Source: Phymatolithon calcareum
Lineage: Eukaryota; Rhodophyta; Florideophyceae; Hapalidiales
NCBI GenBank assembly: GCA_977006965.1
Contig: OZ345383.1
Coordinates: forward strand, 744,001 to 808,000
DNA: 64,000 nt
Direction of reading: 5' to 3'
Part shown: piece by piece, positions 10,506 through 21,507 of the stretch
Numbering within the stretch: position 1 is the stretch's first letter
Layout of the letters: each line of letters starts with the position of its first letter
Translations under genes and position numbers: made by a program
Notes under the pieces: generated by a model
Told to the model about the DNA's origin: nothing
Seen by the model: only the letters and a program-made list of their open reading frames with translations
The model's database searches: none

Positions 10506-12310
10506 CCCATTTGCTGTGGGGTGTAAGCGACTGTGAGCTGTTGATGGATGCCGTGTTCCGCAAGGTATGCCTTGAACTCGTTTGAAAGGTACTCGCCTCC
10601 ATTGTCTGTCCTAATTGCTTTGAGCTTTGGTGCTTTCGAGAAGTCCTGTATGTTCAAGTGCTTAAGCTTTCTACCTGTATGGGTTTCAGCGTACTTGTGA
10701 AACTTCCGAAAACACTCAAAGCTCTCCGATTTCTTTCGCATGGTGAATACCGTGGTCCACTTGGAGTGATCATCGATGAATGTGATGAAGTACTGTGATC
10801 CTCCAAGGGACGGAATGTCGATAGGACCAAGAACGTCTGAATGTACGAGATCGAGAACAGCTGTGGAGCAAGAACTACTGGACTTTGGAATCGGAGCACG
10901 ATGACCTTTGCCGGCAAGACAACCATTACATGGATGTGTGGACTGTGAGTTGGGAGCAATCTTTACACCTTTCACCACCCCATGGTTTACCATTCCGGTA
11001 ATTCCAGTGTGGTCAACATGCGCAAGTCGTTCATGCCAGAGCTGTAGGCTCGCGAAACAGGAAACTTCGTTAAGTTTATTTCCATCTGCAAGGTCTAGAG
11101 AGTAGAGACTTTTGCGTAGAGTACCTGTTGCGATCGTGTCATTATGAGCTTTAACATAGCAACGGCTGTTCTTGAACGTTATACCATATCCGTACTCATC
11201 CATTTTTGAGACAGACAATAGAGAGTATCCAAAGTCGGGTATGTGCATAACGTCCTTGAGCTTTCGTTTTAACGATTTGCCGTTCACGTTAAGCGTAATG
11301 ATGACATCACCTTTTCCAGCGATTGTGGCCTGTGCTTTGGTTCCCATTTCGACGGTTGAAGACATTTTTGTGTATGAACAGAAGATTGAACGATCGAACG
11401 TCATATGCGATGTACTACCAGAGTCAATGATCCATGACTTTGACTTCTCGGAAATATCAGAATCGCGCACCTTGACCATCAGGCATACAAAGTCGGAATC
11501 GGACATAACTCGAACATGTTCAGATTCATCGGTCAGGAATGCAGCTGGTTTCGTTTGCTTTCCATTCCGATTTTTGTATCCTTCAGGAGCAAGGTGTGGA
11601 AACTTGGTCCAACATTTCACACTTCTATGTCCAGATCGATGACAATGTTCACAGTAGTCACGAATTCGTTCTCCATCGCGTCTGGCAGTGAAAAGTGCAG
11701 CAGTCTCAGCTTTGACGGTTGATGCTTCGACACGCATTGACATGCGTTGCTCTTCCTGGAGTAGTCGACTCTTCACGAATTCAAGTGAGAATGATTCGTC
11801 TTCATTGCCGAGAGCATCAAGTGCACTTATCAAGCTGTCGTAGCGTTCGGGAAGTCCGTTCAATACAGCCATGGCCATTTCTTTATCGTCAATATCGACA
11901 CCCATTGACTTGAGGGTGGATGCGAGTTGGCGAATGCGGTTCGTATAGGGCAGTATTTTCTCGTCCTCGAGCATAGTGGCGGTATAGAACTTGCGTCTAG
12001 CGGCCAGTTTGTTCAAAAGAGTGTGTCGTTCGAAGATATTGAGAATCGACGTCCACATCTCTTTGGCCGTTTCGACATCCTGCACATGCTCGAGATGTTC
12101 GTCTGAAAGCGAGAGACCGATAATAGCCTTTGCTTTATTGTCATTACGACGCCAGAGCTTGAAATCTTCCGAATCTCGTGCCGGTGGATCGTCCTCTATG
12201 AACTCGTCGAGTTCGCGGAATGATAGTACTAGGTGAATTTTCTGTTTCCAAGCGTGGAAATTGGTCTCATTTAACTTTTCGACCTTCAGCATTCCCTGGG
12301 AGTTGTCCAT
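10490..12310 (-). pseudogene. Element B gag-protease-integrase frame, truncated by a 1-base deletion
   Basis: ATG at 12310 (MDNSQGMLK). Order: gag (LNETNFHAWKQKI), zinc knuckle CEHCHRSGHRSVKC, protease DSGSTSHM, GAG-pre-integrase HERLAH/CNGC, integrase core with HSD and RTDNGGEY. The frame then shifts at TPQQ because a run of A bases (minus strand, about 10510-10512) is one base shorter than in element A, putting the catalytic glutamate in the next frame. It could be a real lesion, a sequencing indel, or, less likely, recoding. Gag and pol are otherwise fused in one frame, as in most copia elements. Confidence 0.9.
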
Positions 12311-12876
12311 TTTGCGGAGTGGGGGTCTTTTATTCTTGTCGAAAATCCGTTTGGGGAGTCCACTGCGAGTCGACACAAGGTCAACTATCAAGGCAATCTA
12401 TCCCTTATAAGAAATTCCTTCGAGTCGGAATGACCCGGTCCTTGATCCGGGGATGGCTCAATGGCCGTATACCTCTTGTGGCGTTTGGTACACCTGAACC
12501 TGCAGTCGGCAACACGCACTGCAAGACGCTTTGTGGTATCCTGAGGTGGGCCCGACAAGAAAACCGAAGGTAATCAAGCAAGGAGACACAACAGAAACCC
12601 TTGTGGTGTTTTGGTACACCTGAACCTGCAGCCGGCAACGCGCACTGCAAGACGCTATAACACTTTCTGAACGGGCCTAACTCAAAGACCAGAGGTAATT
12701 GAGCAAGGAACCGAACAGGAAGCTCGTGAACAATGACAGACAAGTCCTCTGGAGCGGGCCTTGCGAGAAAACCAGAGGTAATCAAGCAAGGATGCGCAAC
12801 CAGGAGAAGATCGGGGGCGAAGGATGAGCCCCGGAGACGACGATGATGATGAAGCGCGGTGGTGATCAAGCGCTGA
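12311..12876 (-). other. Element B leader with three copies of the repeated motif
   Basis: The motif of element A's leader occurs, reverse-complemented, at about 12546-12582, 12672-12708 and 12754-12791, separated by CTGCAGGTTC-containing segments (CACCTGAACCTGCAG at about 12490-12510 and 12616-12635). A 154-codon frame (12405-12869) spans it. Its translation repeats and shares LLDYL-like peptides with a frame in element A's leader, which may only reflect the nucleotide repeat. Confidence 0.6.
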
Positions 12877-12890
12877 CTGGGCCCATAACC
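12877..12890 (-). promoter_or_regulatory. Primer-binding site of element B (half initiator tRNA-Met)
   Basis: On the minus strand GGTTATGGGCCCAG follows the 5' LTR with no spacer. It complements the anticodon-arm stretch CTGGGCCCATAACC of initiator tRNA-Met, as in element A. Confidence 0.85.
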
Positions 12891-13325
12891 TGTTGTTGGA
12901 GGTTAGGGATAAGATTAGGAGATTGGAAAAGTTTGGTTGGTGAAGATTGGTGAAGGAGAAGTGGAGTTAGGTGAGAATGAGTTCCTTGGTTTATTCACTT
13001 GGCGGACCTCAGGTCAAGACTATATAGACCTGAGAACACAACCAGACTTGATCAAAACCCTAACTGACGACGGAGACACACTAACCCTAAACAAGTTTCT
13101 CATACTATCATATGACACGTGTAACATGAAAAATCAAGAATCATCTACTGAGTGAGGGGAGTATGATTATCATACTCTTATCATACTTTGACACGTGTCA
13201 CTGCCAATCTTCTTGATTCAAGGTTCTGAGACACTTTGACATTCGACTTGACACGTGTACCGAGATCATACCTTGATATTGAAGTGTGTTTGCGACTAGA
13301 GCTCCAAGCAATCACACTTTCAACA
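12891..13325 (-). repeat. 5' LTR of element B
   Basis: 435 bp, identical to 7781-8223 except that it lacks one ACACGTGT unit near 13255. It carries the promoter-side G-boxes and a TATA-like CTATATAG (around 13020). Confidence 0.95.
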
Positions 13326-13330
13326 TGGGC

Positions 13331-13778
13331 TGGATGCAAGATGACTCGGCGGTCTACAAGTGGATATGTGTTCCTTCTCGCAGGGGGAGCCATAAGCTGG
13401 AAGTCGAAGAAGCAAACAATCGTTGCGACTTCCACATGCGAAGCAGAATACATCGCTTCGTGTGTAGCTGCGAAGGAAGCAGTCTGGCTTTCACGTCTCA
13501 TTTCGGATATTCTCGGACAACCTGAACCCCAGTGCATGCTACTATATAGCGACAGTCAAAGTGCGATATCAATGGGACAAAACACGGCTGTCACGCAGCG
13601 CAACAAGCACATTGACATCAACCACCATTATGTTCGAGATGTGGTTGCAGCTGGAAAGGTGGAAATTAGATATTGCCAAACCGATTTGATGGTAGCCGAC
13701 ACGTTAACTAAGCCGTTAGATCGCATTAAGCTGTCTACGTTCGCAGAAGATATGAGACTATCAAGAATGAAGTCCTAA
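13331..13778 (+). pseudogene. Element A pol, last part: RNase H
   Basis: Continues in frame from 7780 once element B and one TGGGC copy are removed. Contains RRSTSGYVFL, STCEAEYIA, the DSQSA motif and QRNKHIDI, ending at a normal stop (13776-13778) 12 bp before the polypurine tract. RNase H would degrade the RNA template during reverse transcription. No lesion is seen in this portion. Confidence 0.9.
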
Positions 13779-13799
13779 AGTTCCTCGATCAAGGGGGAG

Positions 13800-14212
13800 T
13801 GTTGAAAGTGTTGTTGCTTGGAGCTCTAGTCGCAGCACACTTCAATATCAACGTATGATCTCAGTACACGTGGACACGTGGCAAGTCGAAAGTCAAATTG
13901 TCTCAGAAATTTGAATCAAGAATATTTGCCAGGACACTTCTCAAAATATGATAGGAATATGATAATGGTACCCCCAACTCAGTATCAAAAAATTAATGAA
14001 CTTTAGTATAGAACACGTGTCATAGGATATGACAAGATTATGATAGGCAATTACTAGGGTAATTACAATAATTAGGTTCACCGTCGTCAAAGTGCTATCA
14101 TAGCATATTTGATCAAATTCTGACCCGATCTCAAGACTATATAAACAGGTTTTTAGGTCGGACTAAAGAATAAACCAAGGAATCATTTCAGAAAGAACCA
14201 CAACCTACATCA
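13800..14212 (+). repeat. 3' LTR of element A
   Basis: 413 bp, TGTTGAAAGTG to CTACATCA, preceded by the polypurine tract AAGGGGGAG (13791-13799) and followed by the GCGAA duplication. It differs from the 5' LTR at about 20 sites. Confidence 0.95.
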
Positions 14213-14217
14213 GCGAA
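14213..14217. repeat. Right target-site duplication of element A (GCGAA)
   Basis: Pairs with 1804-1808. Deleting the element plus one copy fuses the two halves of the host ORF in frame. Confidence 0.9.
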
Positions 14218-14712
14218 CGCCTCTAACTCGCACTGCTTCTTCTTTTCGGTAAGCAGAAACACTAAAATGGTGTGCTCGAGTGAAGCAGGATCCAAATAAG
14301 TCGTCAATCGACCAACCCGGCCAATGAGTTCAGAGAACTTTTCTACTCGAGCGCCAGGACTCTTCTCCTCTTTTTCGAAACTTTCTGAGAACGATGCGCA
14401 TCCCTCTCCGACAGTTTTCACGAGCTCAGGATCGCTTTCCTGCAGTCGCGCAAGACGTTCAAGCGTCATGGCGGGCCTCCGTACGGACGCGAGAGGATGG
14501 ACACGGTGGAAACGCTGGTAATGTTGGAAAAGACTCTCCATGGGCCTCAGACGGTTAGGACGAAGGACATTCGACCATTGGCATTTGAACGTCATGACGA
14601 GCCTTATGCGAAAACAATCGGCAACGAAAACATGGAAAAATTTATCCTGTACTGAAAGAAGAAGCGACGCCTCGAAACTGCTACGAAGGGCAATGAAAAC
14701 AACCGAACACAT
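14218..14712 (-). pseudogene. 5' part of the host ORF split by element A
   Basis: ATG at 14712. 165 codons run without a stop to the insertion point and continue at 1808-1434. The N-terminal 40 residues are hydrophobic and cysteine-containing. A second ATG (MTLERLARL) lies further in and may be the true start. The middle is helical and charged (EKEEKSPGARVEKFSELIG) and leads into the coiled-coil-like repeats of the other half. No family was recognised. Without the join this fragment reads 9 codons into the LTR and stops. Confidence 0.55.
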
Positions 14713-14903
14713 GCTAGGGTCTCAGATAGAATGCCAGACATAAGAGTAGAGCCGCCCTAGCGAGGGCAGCACCTGAGGAAGCCCTGCCCGTATATTCGTA
14801 TGACTGCGGGGCTTTAAAAAAATTGCAATAAAAAAATGGAAAATTTTTCGCGGTCCAGCACTAAATTGCAATTGTCGTGCAAACTTGAGCACGATAGTCC
14901 AAA

Positions 14904-15136
14904 CAGTTGGCCAAAGGCCTAGATTGGTATACCGGAAAGCGTCTATGCTTTACTTCCTACCAATCCTTTCTCTGCCTTCCTCCATCCTACGGAGGAAGAA
15001 TAGAGCGACTAACGTAGGGCTGAGAGACTGTGTCCAAACTATAGGCAGACCCAAATAAGGATCGGTTGTAGTACACGCAATCCCTCATGTAGAGGACACG
15101 AAGTACAACGTGTAGTCCGAACACGAAGTCCAAGAC
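14904..15136 (+). repeat. Dispersed repeat D1, copy 2
   Basis: Same sequence and orientation as 709-925, with an extra segment after CAGTTGGCC and scattered substitutions. It lies about 190 bp upstream of the start of the split host ORF, while copy 1 lies about 510 bp past its end. Confidence 0.8.
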
Positions 15137-15314
15137 AGTGTACAACGCAATTATGGTACTGGACATTCTCTGATGAGTACGTTCGTCCGGCTATCAGCCG
15201 CAATTAAAGGTCCCCCGCTACTTACTTACATAAGATGAAACGTAGATGCCATTCTGTGCTGCGTACGTTCGATAGCCTGTTCTATGTCATCGTGTCTCCA
15301 AGAACCTTAGGAAT
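15137..15314. other. Short spacer before the hAT remnant
   Basis: No gene or repeat recognised. Confidence 0.3.
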
Positions 15315-16574
15315 ATGCCACAACCATCACCGAAGGACGTGGTCGTCGCCCTGATGTCCCTTGTGGGGAAAGAGAAACGCACATGTATCATATTGGGTGA
15401 GCAACACGAGAGACAATATCTCCAGTACCGTTGCCCGAAGCCGTCATGTCCGACTTCTATTGTTTTATTTTTCGACAAGACCACCTCAAACGTTGCTACG
15501 GCAAGGGCAAAAACTTCTCGTGAACAGGAATCGGTGCTCAATCAAATGTATCTGGATGCGCTATCCGCTTCCATGGAGAAAGGTGGTACGGTCAAGATCC
15601 ATTTTCATAAACGGGCGCTATCTGAGTACGACAGAGCGGTGTGGCGATATATGCGCTTAATCGTCATGAACTACCTTCCTTTGTACTACGTGGAAGATGA
15701 GGACATAGGACAATTTTCCCGATTCTCATTCCCCCTGTGCCGGTCTACGCTCATTGAAATCATCTTTCAGCTCATTTGACTTGTTTAGAAACGCATTGCA
15801 TGCGAGTTGAGGGGCACAATCGGAGCCCTGTTGCATGACGGATGGTCCTGTGGCAGTATGCACTATGTTCGAGCGATTGCTTCATACTGTTCTACTACTA
15901 CAATTCGCGTCCGTTCAGGTGTTTTCGTCCAGTACACTCCACGACTTGTCTTGCTGGGTCTCTCCATTGGACAAGGTGGATGAAGACTCATCGATCAATG
16001 AAGCGACACGACTGAACGCCGAGGCGCATCTGCACTATTTCCGCAACAATTTTCGTTTTACGGTCGCACTCTTGATAACTGGTATGTTTGCTTCGTGGCT
16101 GAAAACATGGCGACCAATCAACGAATTGCACGTTTGAGTGGCGTTCCTCATGTCGGCTGTAACAGCCATAAGCTGAACCTGGAAGTCAGCCGAATGATCG
16201 AGAACCACGCCGATCTGCGTGACACTATCGATTCTGTGCACGATTCGATGAAGGCTGCAATGAAGCTGAAGAACGCAGCTATCCTCCGAAACTTGACGGA
16301 TTTGCGACCAGTGATGCATAACCAAACTCGATATTCCGGGAAGGTGGATAGGTTGAAGCGATTTCTGCGAATCCGGAACGAACTAGCTGAAGTGAGTTCA
16401 TCGCACGTAGGTAATTTGCGTATAAGGGATTTATGTACTGTAGTGCACGCCAAAATGCAAATTCGCGCCAAATGCGGACAGGACAATTACGTTAACTTCT
16501 TGACCGCGGAAAAGAAGTTAACATTTTTGTCGTGTTCGTTTGCTTCCATCTCATCGCTTGCATTTTTGTCATAG
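15315..16574 (+). pseudogene. hAT-family transposase remnant, frameshifted
   Basis: Three collinear frames (15315-15779, 15835-16137, 16095-16574) resemble one hAT transposase with RNase H fold. The first has an N-terminal region ending in the typical LPLYYVEDED block. The last has AENMATNQRIARL followed by GVPHVGCNSHKLNLEV, the conserved C..H.LNL segment of hAT proteins, and then the helical domain. The second frame must be left near 16070 to keep homology, so at least two frameshifts are present. The C-terminal dimerisation block was not found. It would have been a cut-and-paste transposase; it now looks dead. No terminal inverted repeats or 8-bp duplications were identified. Confidence 0.6.
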
Positions 16575-16668
16575 CGCTTTACAGAAGTGACCAACCAATA
16601 ATATATCGCAAATTTCAAAACTGCCTCCGAACAGAACACAAAAAATTCGGTAGAGTATAGACCGAGCC

Positions 16669-16836
16669 TGAGGGGAGTATAATTATCATAGTCTTATCGT
16701 ACTTTCACACGTGTCTTCATGAGTCCACGTTCTAAGACTTTTTGTCTTCCGACTTAACACGTGTACACGTGTACCGAGACCACCCACTGACAATGAAGTG
16801 TGTTAACACTAAAGCTCGAATAACACACCGCCAAAA
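16669..16836 (-). repeat. Fragment of a B-type copia LTR
   Basis: Matches the part of LTR B at 8041-8220 (GAGGGGAGTAT, ACACGTGTACACGTGTACCGAGA, GAAGTGTGTT) with many substitutions. Neither end is complete and no duplication is seen, so it is an old truncated copy. Confidence 0.75.
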
Positions 16837-18207
16837 GCCTATTCCTCGATTGTCAAGCCGTCTTTCCCACTGTACAGGAATATAACCTGTTCTCCACTTC
16901 AACGTAATCTAGCGCTCACGATACTAATACTACTACTCTTTTAACCACTGTTCTTGAGAGCACCGATCATCTCACTAAGCCTTCGAGTCTTTCTCATCTG
17001 GTCCGGTCTTCCTGGCGCTTCGAAACGGGCACCATAATCGCGGCCTGGTCACCGCCCTCGGCATCACGAGGGAGAATCAAGGAGGTGCTGCAACATCCGC
17101 GAGTATTCCAGTACTTCACAACCCCGCCCGCGGCCGCGCTCAATCACGGCTTCGATAGCCATCAACAATTCTCCGTGTACGCGACACACTTTTCATTGAT
17201 GCTTTGATTTTCAAGAAGCTGCCTTGCACGCCGCGCCTCGCTGCTGTGCTAAAGTCGAATTTCGACTTCTCTGGCGCTACAAAAGACGAACGCGCCTTGT
17301 TGCAGCAAACGGACCCTGTCGCGCCGTTCAATGCCACGCAATTCAAGTCTCTTCACTCGCAGCTCGTGTCACACGCAGAATCACTGGAAGCTGAAATGCA
17401 ATTAGTATGGATTAACCCCACAGCAGCATCGCGAACGCTCTTGCAAAAGTGTCCCAATTGCGCAAATCCGTGGTGAACGCTACAGTCGAATTGGAGGATG
17501 CCCTTGTCCGTGCCGCCACCGCCCATTGTAATTGTGCACGTGGGGTGCTGCGTATTAACGTCATCATGTAGTAGACTGTACACCTATTGTGAGATTATTC
17601 GGCGGACTGGGCCATTGATTGTCCGCCATACGCGCTTTGGCGTGGAGGCGGTCCGAGTGTGAGGCCCAGATTTGTTACAATGTTCTAGAAGAGAGTAATT
17701 AGTGTGTGTTAAGAAGTGAGCAGGCAACATATATGCCATGCCGCTGATACTGGGGGAACGCTTTACGACGTAAGAAGAAATAAACTCGCTTGTGTACGAA
17801 ATCAATACGGTGGATCCGGTCGTCGGTGAGAAGATGAGAATTTCGTGGTCGGCACGTAGGCCCGAAATTTTATTTTATTTCCACTATTTGTGTACCAATC
17901 GTAACTACTCGCTAGTTGCGCTGGCAAATCACACCCATAAAATAGTCGTCACTGTTTTTCTCTATCATTTCATCTCATGATTTAGTCGCTTTCACCGCTC
18001 TCCCCCCCGCGTCGCTGAAATACTGTAATAATATGCGGTGTAAATTCCCAAATTCCTCATTTTAACTCTCAATTGAGTGGCGATTTAAAAGAGATTAAAA
18101 ACATTTTGTAAAACGAATGAAGGATTACCCCAACTAGTACCTTATAAGCACTTCGTTGTTCGCTAACAACGAAAATGTGATGCTCACGGAGAAAAACAGT
18201 ACCTTTC
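16837..18207. other. Non-coding or decayed sequence
   Basis: The 90-codon frame at 17204-17476 (+) contains CPNC near its end but no recognisable domain. The rest is AT-rich with no gene signal that I can support. Confidence 0.35.
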
Positions 18208-18711
18208 ATGCCTCAAGAAAAAGGTCCGCGCCGATTGGCTAGCGCATGCGTACACACCAAAGCAACGACCGTGACCAGTCTTGCGCATTATTGCAGACTT
18301 TATGGATCCTTTTCCAAGTCGAAAAAAGTAAACGGCACGGTTCAGGAGGTAATTGTGGAGATAATCAACGGTTGTGCAAGCACACAACTGCGCGTGAGAT
18401 GGGTCCTAGCTGAGCAACTCATGGAGAAGTCTAAGTTTAAGACTGTCACGATTGTTAACTTCAAGGCAGGTAAGGCTGATGAAGGTGCCCCTTCCTATCT
18501 CCTGCTTGGATTGAGCCCCAGCCGGCAAAACTCCTTACCACCAACTCCGGCTTACAGTACTCGTGTTTGCCAATATTCTTCACCAAACGCCAAGCCCTTC
18601 GCCCCAAGAGCAACTACAAGTTCACAAGAGGGGAACGAAAACCTCCATACAATGTACAGAAGCTCTGAACGCCTCTCACGGGCTCTCTGGCATACGCCAA
18701 ACTGCTATTGA
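18208..18711 (+). CDS. Hypothetical protein, possibly transposon-derived N-terminal domain
   Basis: ATG at 18208, 167 codons. The first 95 residues look protein-like: GSFSKSKKVNGTVQEVIVE followed by a basic beta-rich stretch (LMEKSKFKTVTIVNFKAG). This recalls, without proof, N-terminal segments of piggyBac-like proteins in protists. The last 70 residues are low in structure (serine, proline, threonine) and probably read past the homologous region. There is no partner gene nearby except a cysteine-containing stretch at 19645-19842 (CRICKVKKANLVC) that could be a remnant zinc ribbon of the same element. Function unknown. Confidence 0.35.
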   Translation: MPQEKGPRRLASACVHTKATTVTSLAHYCRLYGSFSKSKKVNGTVQEVIVEIINGCASTQLRVRWVLAEQLMEKSKFKTVTIVNFKAGKADEGAPSYLLLGLSPSRQNSLPPTPAYSTRVCQYSSPNAKPFAPRATTSSQEGNENLHTMYRSSERLSRALWHTPNCY

Positions 18712-20766
18712 CGAAAAAGGAGACGGAAGGTGGGGAAACTGAAACAACGGAGGTTGAAAGAACTGAAAGATGTATCCGCCGTATTTGTGATGCACCACTC
18801 GGACACCATGTACTAGTTCAGCAACATCGAGCGACGTTTTGGCAATTTCGTCTCCCCTAAAATCTCTCGCTTTCCTACTGGCCAAAGCATGGTCGTGCTC
18901 TGTTGCGTCACTCTAAGACGTGGAAAAACTGAACGGGATGTGCCAACTATGACCCGTGTACTATCTATCTCCCGTGCCAATGGGGCCGCCGCTTGGTGCG
19001 CATGCTGGCGAAAAATGGGACGACTTCTTTGACGACGACCCGATGTACTCCTCCGTGCTGTCCTCACCACCGCCGTTTCCACAGGGAGCTCATTCGCCAA
19101 TTGATAGCACATCGAGTTAACGCCCGTCTCGCAGTGAGCTTAATATCAGTGCTCCGGTGGCTGCCACACCAGACCGACGTACCATGGCGAACATGCACAC
19201 TGTATCGCTTACAGACTTTAGCACGTCAAGTCCTCGAAATGTGCAAATTGGGCAAGTACATACCCGTGTAAACGGTGGTGGCTTCAGAGGTGCTTTTACG
19301 AAGCCCGGTACTGCCGCATCGGGAAGGACCTCATCGTGAGAGCAAATACCTGCCGTTGACTTTGCTGTATGCTGTGAACGGGGTGGCAGCTGTGTTGCTG
19401 ATGTGACCGCTCGCATGTGACTTCTGAACTTCTCTGAATAAGGGTGTCGTAGAGTGGATAAGGGATCCAGCGATACGGTGCTGTTGGGCATTATGAAGTG
19501 GTCGCCAAACAACTCATCGACAACACATTTGACTCGCTTAATTTTCCTCGGAGTTAAGTCACGCCAGAACATACATTTTCCTTCGGAAACGGTGTTGAAA
19601 CCGACTTAACTCCCACGAGGAGGAAAAGGAACTCTGCGGATGGCATGGAGATTAATTTTTCTGTGCAAAACAACTGCAGAATCTGCAAAGTCAAGAAGGC
19701 GAACCTCGTGTGCTCATCACGTAATAGGCTTGATGGCGCTGCAAGCTACATATGTGTTCACGCCGGTACACATCCGCGCCTAAGAAATCAAGACAGAACG
19801 GGGACACAGTTGGCGTGGCGGAGTTCATGCATCACCGGCTAGCGGCAGCGGCAGCGCTCGGCCACAACGGCCGTTATTCCCAATCCGCCCAGCTCCTCGG
19901 TCTGGAATCATCAACATGCCTTGCCTCTTGTTTTAAAGACCAACCTTGCATACGCCTAGTTTCGAAGATCATCTTCCGTCGGGGAGATCTCTTTCCCGAT
20001 TTTTCTGTCAACTTGTGTAGTAGTATGATTTTTTTTGTTCCCGCGTTTACTTGCGTGTCAATTTCATTGCATTCATGGCAATTTCCAAGCGGTAATTACC
20101 CTAGCCTAGATTCCGGCCGACGCCGCTAATGCAGAGCTGTCCTTCAACAGCTGGATCTGCGATGGATAAAAATAAAAGCTTGAGTGCACCTTCCCATGCG
20201 GGAAGGGGGTAACCATTCTGGTGCCCAATTTGTCGCTGGCGAGACACGCGCGGACACGAGCCCAGGCGGGAGTACGAACAATATGTGGCACTTGAACCGG
20301 TAGAAACTATTTTGCCGAGCATGTTGAAGACATACATGAGCTTGACGCTTTTGACGAGCATGATAGTGAGTAGCTTTCATTTCCTCTATTGACGGAAAAA
20401 TCGCGGCACGTAAACACTAGGATCTGGTTCATAAAAGTGCAAGCTTAAACGGATTCGAAGTCCAGTTTAGGATGTTTCAACCGGGACCTGTCATGGTGAC
20501 AAGTATGCAATACTATGGGGAAATACTGATTTCTCAATGCCTACTGATGCAGTGTAACTCCAAGACTAAGTACTTTGATACTACCGAGTAAGGCAATGTA
20601 ATCCTGGCACGAGCACCAGTTCCTACCGGATTCGTTAGGTATGAAAAAGGCCGAAATATTTCATTCGTAATTAAATGGATTTATTGAGAAGGTACCAAGT
20701 GTCCCAACTGGAGGAAAGTCGGCACCTTCCTAAGCATAATCTATTAGCATTGAAAAATCAGTTTCC
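18712..20766. other. Gene-poor stretch with weak ORFs
   Basis: A 151-codon minus frame (19117-19572) and a short plus frame with CRICKVKKANLVC (19645-19842) are the only frames with any protein character. Neither has a recognised family. The remainder appears non-coding. Confidence 0.3.
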
Positions 20767-21507
20767 TTAACCCGTTCACACCCAAGTCCCTCTGGAGGAA
20801 ACTAAGGGCCGATCAATGCATTCTGTACACGTTTCATTCAGATATCCAATGAAGTGCTTCTAATATTATGACTGCGTGACGACGCATTGAGCAAAGTGTA
20901 GTGCACTCTGCGCTACCGAGCATCCAAGTCTCTGATCGCCGAGCTCCTAACCGTGCACTCAGTGCTAATAAGAGTTCTATTGACGACATTTGTGAGGAGT
21001 GAGATGGGGCTCTGAGTTCTTTTATAGTATAAAATCATCAATTACAATTTTGGAGGTGACCTAGATTCGAAGCGTGTTTGAAGAAACGACTAAAGAATGA
21101 ACGAAGAATATTGCGAGACAAACCTTCCGAAAGCCCAATTTTTGCGAACTGCGAGAATATTATTGCCTTTCTCCGATACCGTACTGGATGATAAAGAGAC
21201 CAATCATTCATCCTTATGACCCATATACTGGTGACTATCCTCCTCAGGAGTAATATGACGAATCCTAGATGCTACGCAGTGCGGTACTTGGACGCGCACT
21301 CCACGTCCGAGGTGTCCCCAGCGCTATCGTACAAAATATCTGTACAGCGCCTTACGGACAGTGCTGTTCGCCCCGTCCAGGCTCTGTGCGTGGATGTAGA
21401 TTTCTTCTCGAAAGCAGATCCAATCGCAATTAGCCGTACCACAGAATTCGCAGGGATCTAAAACGACCTCCGGTGCTTCTGCTTGGGCAGGAACTTTTCC
21501 CCAGCTA

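Larger units (their letters stand above)
7781..13325 (-). mobile_element. Ty1/copia retrotransposon B, young, nested in element A
   Basis: 5545 bp, minus strand, with the 5-bp duplication TGGGC at 7776-7780 and 13326-13330. LTRs at 12891-13325 (5') and 7781-8223 (3') are identical apart from one 8-bp unit (ACACGTGT) present only in the 3' copy, so insertion is recent. Contents: primer site, repeat-bearing leader, gag-protease-integrase frame, integrase-RT-RNase H frame, polypurine tract. Two single-base deletions (near 10510 and near 8328) break the polyprotein, so this copy is probably not autonomous unless they are sequence errors. Excision restores the RNase H frame of element A exactly. 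Confidence 0.97.
1809..14212 (+). mobile_element. Ty1/copia retrotransposon A, old and interrupted
   Basis: LTRs at 1809-2219 and 13800-14212 begin TGTTG and end CA, and are flanked by GCGAA. Internal order is primer site, leader, gag, protease, integrase, reverse transcriptase, RNase H, polypurine tract, which is the copia order. The two LTRs differ at roughly 20 positions, so the insertion is fairly old. It was later interrupted by a solo LTR (4271-4745) and by element B (7781-13325). The coding region has stops and frameshifts, so it is dead as an autonomous copy. About 6.4 kb of its own sequence remains once the nested elements are removed. Confidence 0.95.

Noticed and set aside
10490-10520. 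Programmed frameshift in element B integrase
   Set aside because: Element A has one more A at the same place and reads straight through, so a deletion explains it better than recoding.
12937-13155. 72-codon frame, also at 7827-8045
   Set aside because: Identical because it lies in both LTRs of element B; no protein features.
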